Below are positions 45,150 to 57,300 of a stretch of 64,000 bases of DNA, one piece after another. Made by a program: the position numbers and the translations under genes. This stretch comes from Scolanthus callimorphus (taxonomy: Eukaryota > Cnidaria > Anthozoa > Actiniaria > Edwardsiidae): contig CM066913.1 of assembly GCA_033964015.1 (NCBI GenBank), positions 34,113,577 through 34,177,576 on the forward strand. The letters run 5' to 3'. Under the pieces are notes generated by a model. It saw only the letters and a list, made by a program, of their open reading frames with translations. It was not told the origin of the DNA and ran no database searches. How positions within the stretch are numbered: position 1 is the first letter of the stretch; every line of letters starts with the position of its first letter.

Positions 45150-46653
45150 TTCAATCTAAAATTAGACATTGAAATGCAAAAAGCTGTAATGAGGGAAACA
45201 CGGAGGCGTTGCAAAGAGCTAGGCGAGTTCCCTTTTTAGTGCTTTTCTAAACTGCGGTTTTCCTGTACCAGGTGTCTGCGGGTAGAGAGATTCCAAACTA
45301 TAACATTTGTATGCCCATTGTGGCATCCATTAAAGTATTATGGTTTCCTAATTGAAAGGATTCACAAAATTGAATCTACAATTGTCTTCGTCATTATATT
45401 ATTCAACAATGGGTAATATATAGTCTATATAATTTGACTAAATAAATAGATTGTTTTCATTTACCTTGAATATGGGGTTCCAAAACCTGTTGCAGTTTCT
45501 GAAAACGCGATGCAGTCGAGATATTTACACGCAATTTTAGTATGCACGAAAATCGTTTAAATAAACACGCTACTAAATCTAACAAGATTGCAAATAAACT
45601 ACAATATTAAATGCAATAAAAGATACTAAATTAAGTCAGTTATCATTATAATATATTGCAACAAGTGATAATATTATAAGAGAGCCGATATCTCAATTGC
45701 CTAATTTCTCTTTCGATTTTGTGATAACAACAACCGAACCGAGGTTGATAATAAAATAATCTTCGAGATACCTGCTTATTTATTTTTATCAGTAAATGTT
45801 GGGTTTGCCGGCTCACTTTACAAGACTTTGCACCTGAAAAAAGGGAATTCTAAAATTATATGATATTAGTAAAATCACACTCACACAATATCACGAATCC
45901 TGCATTCTGGTTGGCTCAAAACTTACTGTCTATTGAGTCATAGGTAGTGAGTTTTGAAAAGGCCGGCGTTTTGAAGAAAAACAAAATAATGGCGGCCTCT
46001 AAAAAGTTTCATTATTCGAAGGTAGTGTGTGAGTGGGATTTTACTAAAACACACTCGCTCTCGATTTCTATGAGCTTGAAGGCTCGTCGAAGACTCCTCG
46101 TCAACTATCAACTCATAGAAATCTCGAGCTCGTAATCTAATTGTTAAATATGGGTTATTTGGTCTTAGTTGTAACTTCTAAATTTCTTCGTCGAACAGGG
46201 TTCTTTTGCACTTAAATTTCAATATTTCACCTACATTTTTCGCAAAAACGATAAACAATTTTAAATAGATGACTTGGCAAATATTTGTGCTTTTCTAAGG
46301 ATTACACATACATTCCTTTGTTTGTATACCGATTATATTTGCTTGTTTGCTGTTTGTTTGTATACATAAGTCTGCTTGTTTGTTTCTTTGTGGTTTGTGC
46401 TGTACATGCAAAACCTTACATTCGCCTTTGTCGCACAAGCGCCATCTTGAATTTTTCAGCCGATTTATTTCAGCCGGCATGGAAACGAGGCCAAGCAGGG
46501 CGCTGGTATTAGCGAAGCCTGAGGCTGGGATTTATGGTACAAAAGTTGACCAAGCTACCAAAAAGTTTTAGAACCAAAAAGTTGATTGGCTCATTGGTTT
46601 TTTCTGCTTTGCCGGGTCATTCTGCAAACAAAATGACAAAGGCCAATCAAAGG

Positions 46654-46704
<51 letters not shown>

Positions 46705-48214
46705 TTTAATTCAAACCCATTGCAGGCGGAGCCTGAATTACAGGAGAGGTCATTCAATCAAATATAATAAATTACAAATTCATCGGGTAAATCCATGTGG
46801 ATGCTATGAGAGTGCAATCTTTTAAAAACTGCTGTACACATGCATATGAAATCTAGCCTAACCTCTGGTGTTCTACGCGGTCTTCCTGTGTTTGGGTAGA
46901 ATATGACGTCACCCGGAACCTAAACTCGGCCCAACCCTCGCGCGCCCTTTAGTTTATTTCCGCGCACAGGAAGCCCGAATCAATACAGAAGGCTGTACTG
47001 GATCCTTCGGTGACTGAATCTAACAATACATATTGGAAGAGACTTTGACTAGCCGGTTGATAATTAAAGTTATTTTTATTACAAAAGCAATCACAAAAAT
47101 ATATATTTGATAGACACACTACACTGTCCAGAGTCCATTATCATGGCTATTATAAAATTACGTTTTCTAGCTATCATAGCATTTAAAAGTGAGGAATTAA
47201 AATAAGATGAAAAAAGATGCAATAGAGTTAATCAGTTAAATTGATCTGCGTCAAAATACTTCATCAGTATGGAATGTTTGACTTGAGCGCGCAGACGCCT
47301 CTTTGCGAGAGTCTCTTTCGGGGAGCGCTAAGTGATGTTGGCTTTTTTTATTCCTTTTTTCAGATAAGATATTCAGTTATATATTACAATGTACAATTAA
47401 AATTATTAAGAATAATTAAATATGCTCGCTATTTGCAACACAAGAGAAAAAAAAACGCATACAAGCTCTAATAACATCAACAAGCACACGCACACATGCA
47501 TACACACACACACACAAAAGAAATATAAAGCTCTTAATAAACATCTGGTGCATCAAATGATTGTATGGATAGGACACAATGGTAGTCATGAGAAAATACA
47601 GTAAGCCCGTGTGGGGGACCCCAATTTCATCTACATCTACCCACCCCGAAAATTTTAGCTATCCCTACCCCCCCCCCCGAAAATTTTAGCTGTCCCTTAC
47701 CGACCCTGAAAATTTTAGCTGTCCCTATCCACCTTGAAAATTTTAGCTGTCCTTTCAATAATCTCAAATGAAGCGTAAATGATCTTAAAAAAAGCCAAGC
47801 TACAGCTATCAAATAAAAAAAATCGAATGAAAAAGTCTCCGTAACAGATATCTCAAAAGCGTATGATCGTACAATATTTTTGGGACGAGAGTTCGGGCTT
47901 TCTTTGGCGTTGTCTACTCATGTCTTAAACAATACCTCTCGCCACGTCATCAAAAACTTAATTGTTTAAAACTTTGATCTCACATATCTCGTGAATCAAA
48001 AAAGGTATTCCTATTTGTTCAAGCACAACTTTCAGTCCATGTTCTCTCCTCTCAAGGGTGATATGCACTTTAAAGGGAGGAGAGGGGTTATACACAGGCT
48101 ACCAATAAATGTAACTACATTAAATGAATTACCTACCTAAATGACTCAAATGTTGCTAGATACGGTCTACCTGTGGTGCGAGCAGACAGGGAAACTACCT
48201 ACCTACATCTTATT
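45150..48214. other. Between TPR gene and ENPP gene
   Basis: Contains a possible 5' UTR exon of the TPR gene (45516-45474, CAG|AAACTGC...TTCAAG|GTAAAT), an (AATC)n microsatellite, a CA run, and three to four degenerate GAAAATTTTAGCTGTCCCT repeats (47640-47755). No coding exon recognised. Confidence 0.45.
46653..46703. repeat. (AATC)n microsatellite
   Basis: About twelve uninterrupted AATC tetranucleotides. Confidence 0.95.
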
Positions 48215-48361
48215 TTAGTCCCAAAGCTTAACAGGGGAGTACGTCTTGAGTCGCGCCTGCTCAGCTGGGGGAAGATCGCTGAAGAAGTTGACACCAGTAA
48301 GTCGCTCGACGTCTTTTACAGAAGCGGAGTGCTCAAGAAGATATTCTTCGAATGAATGTAG
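48215..48361 (-). CDS. ENPP last exon
   Basis: Acceptor CTTTCCAG, 48 codons and TAA. Encodes VKDVERLTGVNFFSDLPPAE and ends TYSPVKLWD, aligning with the extreme C-terminus of ENPP proteins (ITDVEHITGLSFY-type segment). Confidence 0.9.
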   Translation of the reverse strand, partial: LHSFEEYLLEHSASVKDVERLTGVNFFSDLPPAEQARLKTYSPVKLWD

Positions 48362-51300
48362 CTGGAAAGGAAGAAAGACATGTCAGATTGCTATTTGACA
48401 TAACTGTAAAGATTTAAACTGCTGAAACGCTTAAGGCAGAATTATTCCCCACGATTTTTCTTAAAACGATCGCATGTAATGTCTCTATCACTCTATACAA
48501 CTAAAGAATGCGCTGCATAACGGTACTTGTGTTCCATTACACGAATCAAGTGCCTTGAATGCGCACGTTGCATCTTGGTAGTTGTGTTACATTCAAAAGG
48601 CATTTCTAAAGAAAGCAGAGCGCGCGCGCTTGGATCGGCTTGGATCGCCCATTGCTGTCTTAGAAGGCTGGCGAATTTGTCAAACGTTCCCTGTGGCGAA
48701 CCATGCCTTAAAATGCCGGTTACGCAGCAGTAATAATGTACACCCTTCTTCAACGTCAAAATATCACAACTTACACTACAATGATACTCTTTATTGTGCG
48801 GTAGTATAAAAGATATAACCTCCAGCCGACCCGAACATCCGGGCACTTCATAATACGGTGTCTTCTTGACGTCACACCGTAGGATAATCTTGTAATAATG
48901 TGTTGGTATGGCAACTGTGTTCGGCTGGTTTTTTATCCACCTTTCAGAGAAGAGAAAAAAATCAGGAAGTATTTTCAACGGCATGAATGTTTATTGTGGT
49001 GATGATGATGAGGAGGTGGAACAGGAGGAGGAAGGCTAGGTGGAGGAGGAGGAGGAGGAGGAGGAGGAGGAGGAGGAGGAGGAGGAGGAGGTGGAGGTGG
49101 AGGTGGAGGTGGAGGTGGAGGTGGAGGTGGAAGGCTATGCGGAGGAGGAGGGGGAGAAGGAGGAGGTGGAGCAGGAGGAGGAAGGTTAGGTGGAGGTGGA
49201 GGTGTGGAGGTGGAGGTGGAAGGCTATGCGGAGGAGGAGGGGGAGAAGGAGGAGGTGGAGCAGGAGGAGGAAGGTTAGGTGGAGGTGGAGGTGGAGGTGG
49301 AAGGCTATGCGGAGGAGGAGGGGGAGAAGGAGAAGGTGGAGCAGGAGAAGGAAGGCTTCAACGATGATGATGATGAAGAATGTTGGAATTGATGACGGGA
49401 AGGTGATTTTCTAATAACTACATGGTTTATAATTGTATACGAAACTGGTTTGTTATCGCCTCTTTAGGGACCATTTCTCACCTTGTGACGTTAAGGTCAT
49501 TATCACGGTGTCCGTCTGCATCCTCATCGAATAGTGAACCGGAAATGACGTAAATAGTCCCTTTTTTGGCGAGGACTCGTATGTACTTCTCTAATTTCAC
49601 CCAGTCACCTATAGGAAGAGATCCGTCAATTACGCAGTGTCAGAACTAGAACAAATATCAGAATAGAGGAAAGGAGTTTAGAATCAGAAGAAGAGGTTAT
49701 TACGGATTTAGTAGAAGTTCGCTCGCACCGATATTCACTGTTGTCAGAATCATTCATAAATTGTTCGGCTTCATGATAAAAACTTCCCAATACAGATCCC
49801 CAAAGCTATTCCATGAAGATATATTTTTCCAAACCACTGTGGGCTTTATTTGACACCGGGAGGAAGCCATTTTTGTATAGGATTCTAATATCCTAATTTC
49901 GGTTCGATCAGGGAAGGCTTCAACACATTGCTTTAAAAATTGGCGTCTCGACACTTATTATTCAATTTATTACACACATTCATTCATTTTAATTAGAAAA
50001 AATAGGGAATGGGTTTTAAATGGAATGGAAACAGATGAACCTCACAAGGACGGCGTTTAGATAGAGGTTTGGGGATTTTTGGCCACCATTTAGTTGCCGG
50101 ATCGCGGAATATGTAAATTAGGAAAATCTAAAAATAACTACACTTGGGAAAATGGAGTGGGTCAAGTACAATGCTCGTATCACTCTTTTACATTAAGACC
50201 TTTTGAATGAAGGCAATGCTAGGCACTATCAATCACATAGGTTTAAAAACTTCTCTCCTTTCAGATAGAATTCAAATTCGCCAAAAAAGGCCAAACGCTC
50301 CATCTAATCACAGTTAAAAGTCACAGTTAAAAGTATATCAAGAATTGCCAACTCCGGAAAATTCTCTTGCCCAGAGCTCCCCGGCTCGTCACCTTATGGG
50401 GAGAGTTCTCCGGTGACAGCTAGCCATTAGAGGGCCTTTACTAATTGGGTGGTTTTGAGCGTCGGGGCATGCGCAGAAAGTTCTTTGTCTCGATGTTTCT
50501 GTATCAATCTCGTACCCAGAGCCCGTCATCTTTTGGCCAGCTGCAAGTTTCGGGGCTCTCGGAGAATCCCATTTGTGGGCGTGCGTGGTAGATCAAGATC
50601 ATACACAAAACATAACGAAACTTCAAACCGGAAGCCCAAAATCTTAGTTTAAAAAAATCGATTCCCCCAGAGCCTTGAATCTTGCCGTGGCCAAAAGATG
50701 ACGGGCTCTGGGTACGAGTACCTCGCAGCATTCTCTGTCACCAGAGTCGGGGAGCTCTGAGTACACGAACGAGATTGTGCATAAGATGTGTGGGCAACCT
50801 TACCCACATTAAACTTGTGCCACTGAGGAGCTATATTGGAGAGCACAAACGTGTTCATGGTTGGGCGGTAACTATCAAAGTCAAAATCAGCGTTAGGCAC
50901 CATGTGCCCTCGGTCAAATCCGGATCTGGAGTAATGAGAACAATTAGAGGCCTGGGCATTAGTCAAACGGACATCACGACGGAAGCAATCCTTTCTTGGC
51001 AGCCACTTGGAAGATGTCTGAATGGAAAAAGTAAAAAAAAGGCTATAAAAATGTATTCTATTGACGTCTGACATTTTCAAGCTTTCAAATTCCTCGAAAG
51101 CTCCAAACAATGTTTGAATAACACAGCGACTTTCAAATGACTGCAGTAAGTCCAAATACATCTAGCCAATCACGAACGAGAGAAAATACAAGTTGCTGCT
51201 TAATGGCTTCCTCACGCGGTGAACACGTGATTGCTAATTAAACAGCTGAATTTATCTAAAAAGTTGTTTTGATTGACAGAAATGAGGGACCAATGAGAAT

Positions 51301-54300
51301 GCGGTAAAAAACAAATACAAATTCTTTCGACACTTATCTAAAATATGCTCTGTTGGTGGTATATCAAATGGTTGATGATAAAAAACTATGATCAACTTTT
51401 TCAAGAGTAAAATCGATGGTTCTGTTGTGGTGTTCTGTTCACTGCATTATTGTTCTGTGTTTATGATGATAATGGTGAAGTTGATAAGGTAGATAGGGCA
51501 ATGATGTGATGATAAGACAACGATGTCCAATGAGGTGATGATCATATTAGTGATGATACGGATGGCGATGATATCGAAGGTAATCCCGGTCGTGACTCAG
51601 ACGCCGATTGCACGAGACCGGTACAAAACCGGACCGGTATGAACTGGTACGGTGCCGTCGCACGTTCACACGGGGCCTGCAATACGGGGCCGATTTTGGC
51701 ACGGCTAGGCGTGCACGGTCCCGTGCGAACATTGTTGCAAAACGTGTCAGAATTGTACCGGTAGGTATCGCGTGAACGGGGTCTCAGTGCATTCCAAACA
51801 CAAAATCATTAATACAATTTTCAATGACCACATGTAGTTTTGGGTCAGTGTTATCTTACCTCTCCATCAAGTCGATATCCGACCCAAAGGGGCACGCGCA
51901 AGTAGGTGCTATATCCTGTAAGGTATTCTTTCTGGATCAAAAGACAACCACCTGCGCCAGCTCCTCCTTTAGGCAGCCCCCATGGAAAATGACGCTTTTT
52001 GAGCGAAGAAACTGCAAAGTAACGGACAGTTTCGTGAGATAGGACCTTACGCAATGGGCTCCAGAGCCTCACTAAGCCACCATTTTGTCAGCCTAGAAAA
52101 ACAAGCCTAGTCAAGCCGGAGAAAACATCTATTTCCATCGATTGAATTCAATAAATCAAGCCACTGAAAGATTTTGAGACCTCCAATACAGTTGTCCAAT
52201 AAAACTTGTGAAATTCCGGTGTCGCCGCGCGCGCGCTAAAATGGCGGGACAACAGGGTGGACAGGACAACAGCCAATCAGAAACGTTCCTTGAAAAGAAA
52301 GCAAATATTAAATAGTAGATAAATATGACCGATCTCTTCCTACAGCAGATTTCGTATGTGAAAAGTGTCGCGACACGGCGCGGAACTGTCGCAGTCGCGG
52401 CACGGAACCTGGCCTGCTATAGATACGGAATGAAATCGCGTAGTCGCGGTACATTTCACAGTCATACGAATTCTGCTCTAGCGCATGATGTTTTACTCAC
52501 TTTCCTCGTCCGAAAGATCAAACATTTTGTCATATTGAGGCCTATCTTCTTGCTTGACCTGAGATAAAGAAAAATAGAAATAAATACTACAGTTAGTGAT
52601 GAACTGCAAAACATCAAACTTTGAATATCACCAATTATAAAATGAAATGTAGAACATTTAAAATCATTTCAATGTAGGATTGCAAAGGTATTTTCGGATT
52701 CGCTTACATTTAATTTCACTCATTTGAAGTCACTCTACCTCAACCTTTACTCAAACACTTTCAACTTCCTATCTCCATTCAAATCGTAAGGTACGGCTAA
52801 ACTAGGACACATGTAGCGCGCAACATTTGTGTCCTACATGTTTCCCCTAGTGGCTGAAACTAGGAAACATGGCACGTGCGTGTATCGGACACATAAATTG
52901 TTTCTTGTCTTGCGAAGAAACATTTCTGTGTCTCCCGGCTACAAAATTTGTCGCGCGCAACATGTTTCTTGCGTGGCTAAACTTGGAAACATGAAGGAAT
53001 CATATGTTTGGCTACAACGCGCCACATGTGTAGTTTAGCCAGGGCTTTAGAAATTCTTCACCCCAATCTCCCATGCTGCTTCCTTTAGAATAACGTTTTG
53101 AGTTATAAAAAATATTGTTTTGTACTTCGCAACAGCAATTCTTCTGGAAAACAAAAGCTCTGTGTTGTGGCTTTAACAAATTTCCAGAGGTTTTGAGTGG
53201 TGTGGACTCTTATTTACCACGCTTTACGTCATCATCGTGGTCAAATGTTGTGGATTCACGAGCCGCAGGCGAGTGACTCCACAACAAATTTTGACCACGA
53301 CGATGGCGTAAAAAGTGGTAAATAAGATTCCACACCACTCAAAACCTCTGGAAATTTATTTTTTACCATAACAAAATCCCAAATGTTATGATTATGATCA
53401 CTTTCCGTTGCAAATAGCGCGCACATTCGAACAATTTCCCTTTGCTTTTGAGCCGCGCGCGCAAGCTGATGCGAGCAGAGTGGTATGGACTCTTATTTCC
53501 CACAGCAAATCAGCATTTTGCGAGAAAGCTAACTGTTATGGTAAAAAACTTAATAGCCAGTAGATGAAGCGATCAAATAGCAAATTCTCATATCCAACAG
53601 CAGATAGGCTTACTGATTTCTCTGTGGAGAATTTCTACTCACCCTACACCAGGAGCAGACACAGTTACTGCATTCCCTGCGTTCCTTCGCCACTTGGTCA
53701 CCAGGGTAACGACACATGTCCTCGCGAAACAAATTTCCGTCGCCCTGGGGCCTGGGTACGACTACGTCATCAGGGGGCGTGGCTAGCATGTGAACGAGGC
53801 TGCCTGGGGTTCCGTCATTAGGGGCGGCTTGACGCCGATTAGTTCTGAAACAAAAGAATTAAATGAGAAAATAAATATAAACCAGAAAATAACCTTGTGC
53901 CGTTTTATATTATTTACTTTCTGAAAATGTATCATCAACAAAATGAGACGTTTTTTTTGCCCAGAAGGACCTGTGGCTTAAGTTCTCTTGAATATACCCC
54001 ACTCTCTATTTCATTTGAATATCTTTTTCCATTGGAAAGTTATTAAAGGATAAAGTTATTTGGTCCCTATTTCAACACTTTTTCCCTTGTCTTTATCCTT
54101 TCGGTCGACTATCCAGGCCTGGAAAAGGAAATATCTAAAATCCATGACTTTCCCGGTGTTAAAGGACTCATGGGAACCCTGTCTACAAGAAACCTCACCT
54201 GCCATCAAATTATAAAGTTCAGTATTGGAGAAATGTTCCATGACAACCCCTTCTTGAACGCTGGTCCATGAGCAAGAAAAGCTGCCTGCGCGAAAAAATA

Positions 54301-57300
54301 ACACGTTCGCATTACAAAGCATTTCAACGAAAACCAAGTAAATGTTCCGTAAGAAACTCTAGAACATACCCGCATACTAGGTTCAATGTTATCGTATCCA
54401 TGGTTACCGCCAGGTGTACACAAGGAAGCTAGACTTATACTGAAAGCAAAAGAAATTGGACAGGAAGTTTTAGGCACATGAAAATATGATACAGTAAAAA
54501 CCCGCGTATAAGCCTAAACAGGTTCTTATATAAATGGTACTTAAAGCAAGTTTAGGATACCAAGGTTCTTAAATTAGGTTCTTAAATTTTCATATGAATT
54601 TCATTTAAATATAAATTACAAATACATTTTGAGGAATTATTTGAGTACTTACAGTAAGCTTGAAAGAAAAAAAATGTTAATGTTATGTCAAGTTTCTTTT
54701 ACATGTAATCAGATGATGATCTTAATTTAGCAGTTTCTATACCTATACACCTTACAGCAACTCCACTGATAAGATGGTTCCTGTGACGCATGAAGAAGAC
54801 ATAGAAAGTAGAACAAAGACCACGAAGAAGACAATGAAAGAAGAACAAAGACCTTCTTTGTTGTATTTTCTATGTCTTCTTCATGCGTCATAGGAACCAT
54901 TGTTCTGAAGAACTTCTCCCCAAGATGCATCGCGCATAGTTGAACGAAAAAAAAAACGCCAATCGAAAGTATTCAAAAATCAATATTAACGGCGCGCGTA
55001 AAGCACATTTTTGTTTCGCTACTGTTCCCTTGGATAATGGATCTTTTTGATGAAATGTAGTTGACTTCTGCCTTTAGTGGCACTTTAACATAGACCTCTC
55101 TCTCAACACCCAATCGTTTGTTGTAGAATATACAATATAAACGTATAGCGCAGCCACATGGCACAGACGTCGAAATCACAGGAAATTTCTGTCGAAACCC
55201 AATGATTTTTTTTTTAATATTAAAAAAAATCGAAACCCAATGATGGGAAAAGCTGAATTTCACATGGTAGGAGAAGGGGAAATGTTCGGATTTCCCATGG
55301 CTTTACCATCCGAACACTTCCCACTCTTATACCATGGGAAATTCAGCTTTTCCCATCGTTGCGTTTCTGCAGGAATTCCTGTGAATGTCGGTCGCGGGAA
55401 ACAATTTTAGTCCCAGGGGTACAGTGCATTACGACATTGCTTTAGGGGCTCATCTTCTAACAGTTCATTCAAGAGGATCCGATCAAATGGTCCTTGGGAC
55501 TGGTCAGCTATGTAATGCCAACCCGAACTGTGACAGCTTTTGGGTAAACACTGAATAAAATATATATTATTTTTGTACTCTATGCCAATAATTATTTTCG
55601 TGTTTCCTAGGTGGCCAAGTCACCAAGTTTAATTAAGGTGGATCGACCCAGTAACTTGGCACCCATGCCAACCAATTTTGAACCTCTCATATAAAAACAG
55701 GTTGAATTCTATCGCGCAGCCAATATAACACCTACTAACCATAGACTGAAATACATGTCAGTACAACCTGAAACTGGGGTGAGAGTATAACAATAGGTGT
55801 GGCCCGATTGTCACGTGATACTAACTCCGATCTCCCCACCTTTTGTACTGACATGATGTATTTCAGTCTATGGGTAGTATGTGTGTTATATTGGCTGCGC
55901 TATTAGAAATCAACCTGTTTTGATATGAGAGGTTCAAAATTGGTTTGCATGGGTGCAAAATTACTGGGTTGATCCACCTTAAAGGGCTGAGGTAAGGACA
56001 ATTGTAATAATCTGGACTATTATAATAAGAAAATCCATAAAATTCTTACTTGGTGCCGACAAGATATTCCTGAACCGGAATCACCACAATATCACCAACA
56101 CGACTAAAAATAGGAAGAAACAAAAAAAATAACTCCCTAAACAATATGACACCCAGGGGCCAGTTCCTAGAAAGGTTGGATAAAGTTATCCACGGATAAA
56201 AGCTATCTGTTGTATAGGATTTCTTCAGGATTACCCGTTGGATAAGCGTTTATCTACAGATAACTCTTAACTGACCTTCTAGGAAGCGGCCCCAGTTATA
56301 TAACCGACATGTTATATAACTATGTATAACTATGTATAGGCCTTTCAGGGACACTGCATTCTACTGATATGCTCTTTCTAAAGGTACGTGATTCACGGTG
56401 GAAGTTTTTCAAAGTAAACTGAAGACTCTTCTTTTTGGACAGGCTTTCAGTTGAGCCTGGTTATTAACCCATGTAAAAATGAGAGGCGGGATCCCGGCCG
56501 GGACAGGCGGATCCCGGCCGGGATAGGCGGGATCCCAGGTGGGATGGCGGGATCCCGCCTATCCCAGGTGGGATAACGTTTCCCGGGTAGGTGGGATCCC
56601 GCCTGGGATCCCTGGGATCCTGCCATCCCGGGCGGGATCAAAGGTGGGATGGCGGGATCCCGCCTATCCCAGGTGGGATAACATTTCCCGGGGAAGTGGG
56701 ATCCCGCCTGGGATCCTGCCATCTCGGGCGGGATCCAAGGCGGGATGGTGGGATCCCGCCTATCCCAGGTGAGATAATGGCCATCCTGGGCAGGATCCAA
56801 GGTGGGGTGAGATGGTGGGATCCCACTTATCCCAGGTGGGATAGCATTTCCCAGGTATCCCAGGATCCAGCCTTCCTGGGCAGGATCCCAAATGGATGGG
56901 ATAGCAGGATCCTTGTTGGGATAGGGGGGATCCCGCCTATCCCAGGTGGGATATCATTTCCTGCGGAGATCCCTGCCATCTCAGGCGGGATCTAAGGTGG
57001 GATTGTGGGATCCTGCCTATCCCAGGTGAGATAATGGCCATCCCGGGCAGGATCCAAGATGGGATGGTGGGATGCCGCCTATCCCAGGTGGGATAACATT
57101 TCCCAGGGATCCCAGGATCCAGCCTTCCTGGGCAGGATCCCAAATGGATGGGATAGCAGGATCCTTCTTGGGATGAAATTTCTCAGGGTCAGGTGGGATT
57201 CCCAGTGAGATCTTGAGTACCTAATGGGTGGGATCCCGTATGGGATGGCAGAATCCCAGAGGGAGTTTTTTTTTTAGGTGGGGAAGCCAGGATCCTGCAA

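Noticed and set aside
48987..49414. Arg/Gly/Trp-rich proteins in the GGA repeat
   Set aside because: Triplet-repeat translation artefact within an ENPP intron.
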